The notes under the pieces were generated by a model. That model did not search any database. It saw nothing but the letters and a program-made list of their open reading frames with translations, and had not been told where the DNA came from. Of a stretch of DNA of 64,000 nucleotides, positions 59,729 through 64,000 are shown one piece after another. Position numbers and translations under genes: made by a program. The DNA is taken from assembly GCA_900074745.1 (NCBI GenBank), contig LT598469.1, positions 1,116,001-1,180,000 on the forward strand, given 5' to 3'. This DNA is from Lachancea mirantina. Lineage: Eukaryota; Ascomycota; Saccharomycetes; Saccharomycetales; Saccharomycetaceae. Numbering within the stretch: position 1 is the stretch's first letter; each line of letters starts with the position of its first letter.

Positions 59729-60165
59729 TTGACCTATCCTCTCCGTCCATAAAAGCCCTGCGATAGCTGGTTCATTTGTCGTCTTTCCCATGGATCAAAT
59801 GCCTTATTGTAGTGTTACCCGGCCCTGTATTACACCCAAGTATAAAAGCCTTCGACTTCCTCAAACCTTTCAACCTGCTTTCCACCTAATTCAACAAACA
59901 AAAAACCCCGGTAAAAGCGTGTGTTGTTAGCGTAGTACAACGCAAGGGCGACCTTTGGAGTCACATTTCTATGCCTTCAGCGAAGCGTATTGCTCTGTTA
60001 AATGCAACGCAGTATTTTACCGCAGAAAAAATTTTGTAAACCCAACTTTAAAACCATCGCTGTTAGAGGTCTGCTTCTCGCTTGCGGGTTGAGCGACCCA
60101 TGAAATGGTGATGACCTGAGGACTGGGATATTTTTGTTGTAGATGTAGGCCGATTCGTAGATGAG
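59729..60165. other. TFA2 promoter with Reb1/TATA and a possible small RNA
   Basis: TTACCCGG at 59815-59822 is a Reb1 site; TATAAAAG at 59841-59848 points away from TFA2. Downstream, CGGTAAAA (59909-59916) can pair with TTTTACCG (60015-60022), enclosing smaller hairpins (GTTGT/ACAAC and GCGT-TTGC/GCAA-CGC). In S. cerevisiae the H/ACA RNA snR42 lies upstream of TFA2, but I cannot identify H and ACA boxes here. Confidence 0.45.
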
Positions 60166-61263
60166 TCATATGAATTTGAGAACGGTTTGAGACCGTATCT
60201 GCTCTTGTTCTGCATGCAGTTTCGTGAGCACGCGTTGGATGGCAGCCTGCTGCTCTGGCTCGTCGCTGTCACGCACGGCTTGCTGCACTAGATCGTCCAG
60301 TCTTCGGATGAACCTGTATCTGAAGACAGAAACCTCTGAGTTCTCGGTTGCTTCGAGAGCCACTTTATCCTCAACGCTGGCGCGAACAACCGAAAGCGCT
60401 TTCTTACGCATCGAGACATGCTGCGATATCCAGGGCGACAGCGCTCGCAGCGTCTCGACAAATACGATTTGATTCGCGGTCAGTGTAGCGTTGTGGCACA
60501 CAAGATCCGCAGGCGCGGGTAACTCGTGTGCTATTGAGTAAAGGGCCTGATACAAGGCTACAGTATCTGAGGGAGTCCAATTCGGGATTTTCTGCATGAG
60601 ATCCAGGACGCCCGGTCTGCCTGCTGCGCGCTGCTCACTTCTCCAAACCAATTTTTGCGCTAAAGCGGACAACGAGCGCCAGCTAGCGATTAATCTATCT
60701 CGATAAGCAGTTCGCACCTGCTGTGCTTCACTCCCACGCAGTCGGTACCAAACCATCGTCGCAAGTTCGAGCTCATGGTCAAACGCGACTAGATTTTCGC
60801 TCAGTTGCTTGGCGTGCGCAAATCGACTGTGCATCACGATTTTTGCCATTAACCCGCGCGTCAGTTTCCGTGACAGTTGCAGTTCCAAAAGTAGCAAGTA
60901 CAAGTGCTCGCTCGACTCGCATTTCGCAATTCTGTCACCGACACTGGAAGGATTTTTGTCCTCAACAACGTTCTTGACTGAAACCTCAACCAGTTGACGC
61001 AAACGGGTCATCAAAATCTCGTACTGCGCATCGATACGTCGTTTGTTGGCCTTGCCATCGGGCAAGTCCTTGTTCAAGAGCTCCGTGATCTGTTTAACAT
61101 GTCTGCCATCTAATTTAGTTCCGTCGCCGAAAATCGACGTTAAAGTCGTCGGCCTTTCGGCTTGGACCAAGAACTGAAGCGTAGATTTCAAATCCGCTGA
61201 CTTCTGCTTTAATATCCCACTAAAAATGGTCGAAAATGTCCTCTTAACCACCCCTTTATACAT
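60166..61263 (-). CDS. MRX5: Mrx5-like mitochondrial protein (YJL147C)
   Basis: 365 residues (S. cerevisiae YJL147C: 382). The basic start MYKGVVKRTFSTIFSGILKQK is a mitochondrial presequence. The rest is helical, rich in Leu and Arg, without a motif I can name. It contains W-rich spots such as IASWRSLSALAQKLVWRSEQ. Position between TFA2/RPA34 and IDS2 agrees with YJL147C (Mrx5), reported in S. cerevisiae with the mitochondrial organisation-of-gene-expression (MIOREX) complexes. Molecular function unknown. Confidence 0.82.
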   Translation of the reverse strand: MYKGVVKRTFSTIFSGILKQKSADLKSTLQFLVQAERPTTLTSIFGDGTKLDGRHVKQITELLNKDLPDGKANKRRIDAQYEILMTRLRQLVEVSVKNVVEDKNPSSVGDRIAKCESSEHLYLLLLELQLSRKLTRGLMAKIVMHSRFAHAKQLSENLVAFDHELELATMVWYRLRGSEAQQVRTAYRDRLIASWRSLSALAQKLVWRSEQRAAGRPGVLDLMQKIPNWTPSDTVALYQALYSIAHELPAPADLVCHNATLTANQIVFVETLRALSPWISQHVSMRKKALSVVRASVEDKVALEATENSEVSVFRYRFIRRLDDLVQQAVRDSDEPEQQAAIQRVLTKLHAEQEQIRSQTVLKFI

Positions 61264-61473
61264 GTTTCCGTTCCAATACTGGTGTCATTTTAAAGGAAGT
61301 CATATTTTCAAATATCAAGACTGATAATGATATATATAAAGATCCATTGTCAGTTAACACCAGTCAACTTTTAGGGGAATAAGGTGACAAAAGACAACCT
61401 TCTGAAACGAAAAACTAGCAACATTGGCTTAAATCTAGTTACAGGTCTTAGTTGGCCTTCAAACTCCGAGAAT

Positions 61474-62622
61474 ATGGATTTTTCGGACGATTTGGCTTCT
61501 GCAGTGAGAAAATCGTGGTCAGAACCATCAGACCCACCTTTGTTTTCAGAGAGCTCGAATTCACCCATAGGGACACCGCAGGAGGGTTCAGCGTGCTCGT
61601 CGGGTACTCATGAAAGCAGCAACCCTGACAGTTCAGAAGAATATCACTTGTGGAAGCATCACTATGCGATTTCGGATGATGCGAAAACGACGAATCCTCA
61701 AGGTGAGTTGATGAACGTTTTGCAAGAACTAGAGTTTTCCGAGCAACCACGGCCTCAGCAAGTCAGAAGAAGCTCCATTGAAGACGTGAGCAAAATTCGA
61801 CAATGGCTTAATCCACGAAGTTCATTTTCAGGGGCGCCTACGAATGAGTTAAACTGGCAGAACTCTGCTCAAAACCGATGCTGGATAAGTATTTTGAGTG
61901 ACGAACGAGATATGGGACCCATAAGGGTGCTGGATTTCACGTTAAGGGCATGTCACTCAAGGTACACGCTTTACGTCTTGGTCCCACATGATCTGGAGGA
62001 TTTAGCGAAGGAACTAGCAAAGTTGGGCATCCACGTAATAGCAATGGAGAAGATTGCACCTAGGCTAGTACCCAAATTAGTGCCTGATTCAACCTCATCG
62101 CCGAGCGATGCGCCTTTTTTCGGAAATTGGAACTTGTTGGCGCCGTTCCTGTGCTTACGCGATTCTTTTGAGCTTGTGTGCTACCTGTCGCCGCGATGTG
62201 CTGTTCTAGCGAATGTAGACGAATTGCTTGCGTCTGAAACGGTCTCAGATGAGATCGACAATGAAACTTGCGTCTTGCTTACCAATACCACTGATGAGCC
62301 CCCAATGATGATCGTTTTGAGACCTAATGATGGCATAGAGGCATGTATACGCGAGTACATGTCAATTTACATTAGTAAGGACTCAAACGAGAAGTGGTCA
62401 CGTCTGCAGAATAGCACGGGGCTCGACGTTCTAAAAGAATTATTTAAGGACTCGTGGGGCGTGGTCGCGGGCGAATACTGCCAGCGTGGACCCGGAACTC
62501 TTTCATCGGGCATCAAAATAGTAGAAAATCCCAACAACGAGCCGTGGTCATCCCAGTCAAGCGACGAAATAACAAGCATATGGAGAAGGGCATGGCTTGA
62601 ACTCAACAGATCGTCACCATAA
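61474..62622 (+). CDS. IDS2: Ids2-like protein with a degenerate GT8-type fold
   Basis: 382 residues from the ATG at 61474 (upstream frame open only to a GTG). The N-terminal 135 residues are serine-rich and disordered. From about residue 138 the sequence resembles the glycogenin/GT8 glycosyltransferase fold: WISILSDERDMGPIRVLDFT, then YVLVPHDLEDLAKELAKLGI and NWNLLAPFLCLRDSFELVCY. The following LSPRCAVLANVDELL is where active GT8 enzymes have the LDADTLVL-type DxD metal motif. Both aspartates are absent, so a pseudoenzyme is likely (inference). Synteny fits YJL146W (IDS2), a modulator of the meiotic kinase Ime2. Confidence 0.78.
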   Translation: MDFSDDLASAVRKSWSEPSDPPLFSESSNSPIGTPQEGSACSSGTHESSNPDSSEEYHLWKHHYAISDDAKTTNPQGELMNVLQELEFSEQPRPQQVRRSSIEDVSKIRQWLNPRSSFSGAPTNELNWQNSAQNRCWISILSDERDMGPIRVLDFTLRACHSRYTLYVLVPHDLEDLAKELAKLGIHVIAMEKIAPRLVPKLVPDSTSSPSDAPFFGNWNLLAPFLCLRDSFELVCYLSPRCAVLANVDELLASETVSDEIDNETCVLLTNTTDEPPMMIVLRPNDGIEACIREYMSIYISKDSNEKWSRLQNSTGLDVLKELFKDSWGVVAGEYCQRGPGTLSSGIKIVENPNNEPWSSQSSDEITSIWRRAWLELNRSSP

Positions 62623-63069
62623 AAAGCTGGTCTCCAACTGGCCAGCATTTTGGCATATCTCAGGGTGTTATGTCCTGTCATTACGACAATAACATTTACA
62701 ATACGCAGGGAGTACCATCAATTGGCAAACAAACCAAAATCGTCCGATTGCGGTCGGGATGAGTTCGGCTAACAGTCGCAAACTTGTATGCAAAGGCTTC
62801 AAAAGCTTCAAAAGCTTCTGAATGCTCTTACACTGTACGTGATGAGAAGAAAAGTGCTTTACTATTCTCGGTTCGACTCAAGAAGCATTTTTAAAACAAC
62901 AAGGGTAAGATCTAGCTGAGCCAAAGTTCTTAGCCTGTGGAAGGCGCTTTTAGGTATTTTTGACATTTTCTTTGTTTTAGTCTCATATTTTATAAGAAAC
63001 CTTGATCGAAAACGACACCCAACATTCTTGGTTGAAGTTAACAAATAAACCAAAAAGACCTAAAGAGCC
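62623..63069. other. intergenic between IDS2 and SFH5
   Basis: 447 bp between two plus-strand genes. A short tandem TTCAAAAGC repeat lies at about 62796-62818. No gene or regulatory site recognised. Confidence 0.45.
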
Positions 63070-63924
63070 ATGGAATTCGCAAACGATAATGAGCGTCAAG
63101 TGTTTGAAAAAGTTTTGAAGGAACTGCCGTCAATTGTCGAGAAGTGCCAAGGTTACGATGAGCTCTATGGTTACAAGCTTCTACCCGGTGAGCTTTACGA
63201 TGAAAAAGTTGTCGAAGTCTTGATCTACAAATTCTGTAAAGCCTATAAATTTGATCATGATCAGACAGTAATGACACTATCCGCGACGCTAGAATGGAGA
63301 CGGAAATTCGATCCTATCAGCGCTGCTTTTCGGGAAAAACATGATGATGCCCTTGAAGCTGTAGGAGTTTTGACTCGGGACTCTGATGCGCCAGCCAATT
63401 TGAAAGTTATCACTTGGAACTTATATGGCGGTCTTCTGAAGAATAAGGAAGTCTTTTCAGATGCCCAAAAATTTTTGAGGTACCGTATTGGACTCATGGA
63501 AAGAGGTCTGCGTCTTCTAGACTTTGCTGACCCAACCAATAACTCCATGACCCAGGTTCATGACTACGACGGCGTATCTATATGGAGAATGGATCCACAG
63601 ATCAAGAAGTGCACCAAAGAAGTGATCAACGTTTTCCAAAGTTACTATCCAGAGCTTTTGCACGCCAAGTATTTCATCAATGTGCCATCGCTCTTGACCT
63701 GGGTTTACGACGTTGTCAAGACGTTTGTTAGCGAGGAAACAAGAAAAAAGTTTGTAGTCTTGAATGATGGCAAGAAACTGGGCCAATACGTTCCTTCTGC
63801 GCCAAGTGCCGAGTACGGGGGGAAATCCAAATCTTCTCTTAAGGAACTAAATGTTAAGGAAATCAAGCCTAGTGAATACGATATCTACATGCTTGAAAAA
63901 ACCGTCAACGCGGAAATTGAATGA
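63070..63924 (+). CDS. SFH5: Sec14-like phosphatidylinositol transfer protein Sfh5
   Basis: 284 residues (S. cerevisiae Sfh5, YJL145W: 294). CRAL-TRIO layout: an N-terminal helical part (about 1-85, LGTYDE-like LYGYKLLPGELYDE, ATLEWRRKFDP) and the lipid-binding lobe (about 110-265) with VHDYDGVSIWRMDPQIKK and YYPELLHAKYFINVPSLLTWVYDVVKTF, the gate helix region of Sec14 proteins. Sfh5 has PI transfer activity and, by published work, binds heme in S. cerevisiae. The gene is complete, 76 bp from the window end. Confidence 0.93.
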   Translation: MEFANDNERQVFEKVLKELPSIVEKCQGYDELYGYKLLPGELYDEKVVEVLIYKFCKAYKFDHDQTVMTLSATLEWRRKFDPISAAFREKHDDALEAVGVLTRDSDAPANLKVITWNLYGGLLKNKEVFSDAQKFLRYRIGLMERGLRLLDFADPTNNSMTQVHDYDGVSIWRMDPQIKKCTKEVINVFQSYYPELLHAKYFINVPSLLTWVYDVVKTFVSEETRKKFVVLNDGKKLGQYVPSAPSAEYGGKSKSSLKELNVKEIKPSEYDIYMLEKTVNAEIE

Positions 63925-64000
63925 AAACACTTGTTTTTGGGAGCTTTGCGAGGAGATTTGCTTGAGGTTGTCGTAAATTGTTAATAAATATTAAATTAAT

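Noticed and set aside
59729-59791. Upstream in-frame ATG of TFA2
   Set aside because: The 21 extra residues have no counterpart, while MSHNDALLENLN at 59728 aligns with the known start.
60105-60122. GTGATGA next to CTGA (box C/D-like)
   Set aside because: The boxes are adjacent, leaving no room for a guide; overlaps the 3' side of the MRX5 gene.
1-64000. Centromere, telomere, LTR elements or other virus-like copies
   Set aside because: I looked for CDEIII-like sequence, telomeric repeats and LTR pairs near tRNA genes and recognised none.

Overview
This window is nuclear DNA of a budding yeast of the family Saccharomycetaceae that never underwent the whole-genome duplication. Genes that in Saccharomyces cerevisiae are split between chromosome X (the YJL series) and chromosome XI (the YKL/YKR series) are interleaved here in one single-copy row. 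Gene pairs duplicated in S. cerevisiae (HAL5/KKQ8, TPK1/TPK3) are single. Genes are compact and nearly intron-free, and promoters carry yeast PAC/RRPE, Reb1 and TATA elements. Gene order, moderate GC and protein similarity make a Lachancea-like species my best guess; this is inference.

Left part (1-25.6 kb): SNU114 (5' end outside the window), EBP2, ERG20, QCR8, an NNK1-like kinase and MRPL38 on the plus strand. Then on the minus strand come a HAL5/KKQ8-type kinase, a LrgB-family membrane protein with no S. cerevisiae counterpart that I know of, MRP49, a PKA catalytic subunit, a YJL163C-like transporter, MCD4 and JJJ2. FMP33 follows on the plus strand. tRNA-Arg(UCU), tRNA-Asn(GUU) and tRNA-Glu(CUC) sit between genes.

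Middle (25.8-34.4 kb): an accessory region built around three PIR cell-wall protein genes. Two are divergent, share a 99-bp identical tract and are separated by a GC-rich spacer with a 45-bp palindrome. Between the second and third PIR gene lie tRNA-Cys(GCA) and a decayed PIF/Harbinger-type DNA transposon with 44-bp terminal inverted repeats, a Myb/SANT-like gene and a broken transposase.

Right part (35-64 kb): FAR1, SSY5, FBP26 (which appears to have a short first exon and an 83-nt intron), VPS35, CCP1, PAM17, SNA3, the F-box gene DAS1, an OAF3-like zinc-cluster regulator, LAS1, the U14 snoRNA (snR128), RPA34, TFA2, MRX5/YJL147C, IDS2 and SFH5. EBP2, LAS1 and RPA34 are ribosome-biogenesis genes and share PAC/RRPE promoter motifs. 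QCR8, CCP1, PAM17, FMP33, MRPL38, MRP49 and MRX5 form a scattered mitochondrial set. I saw no LTR element or other virus-like copy.
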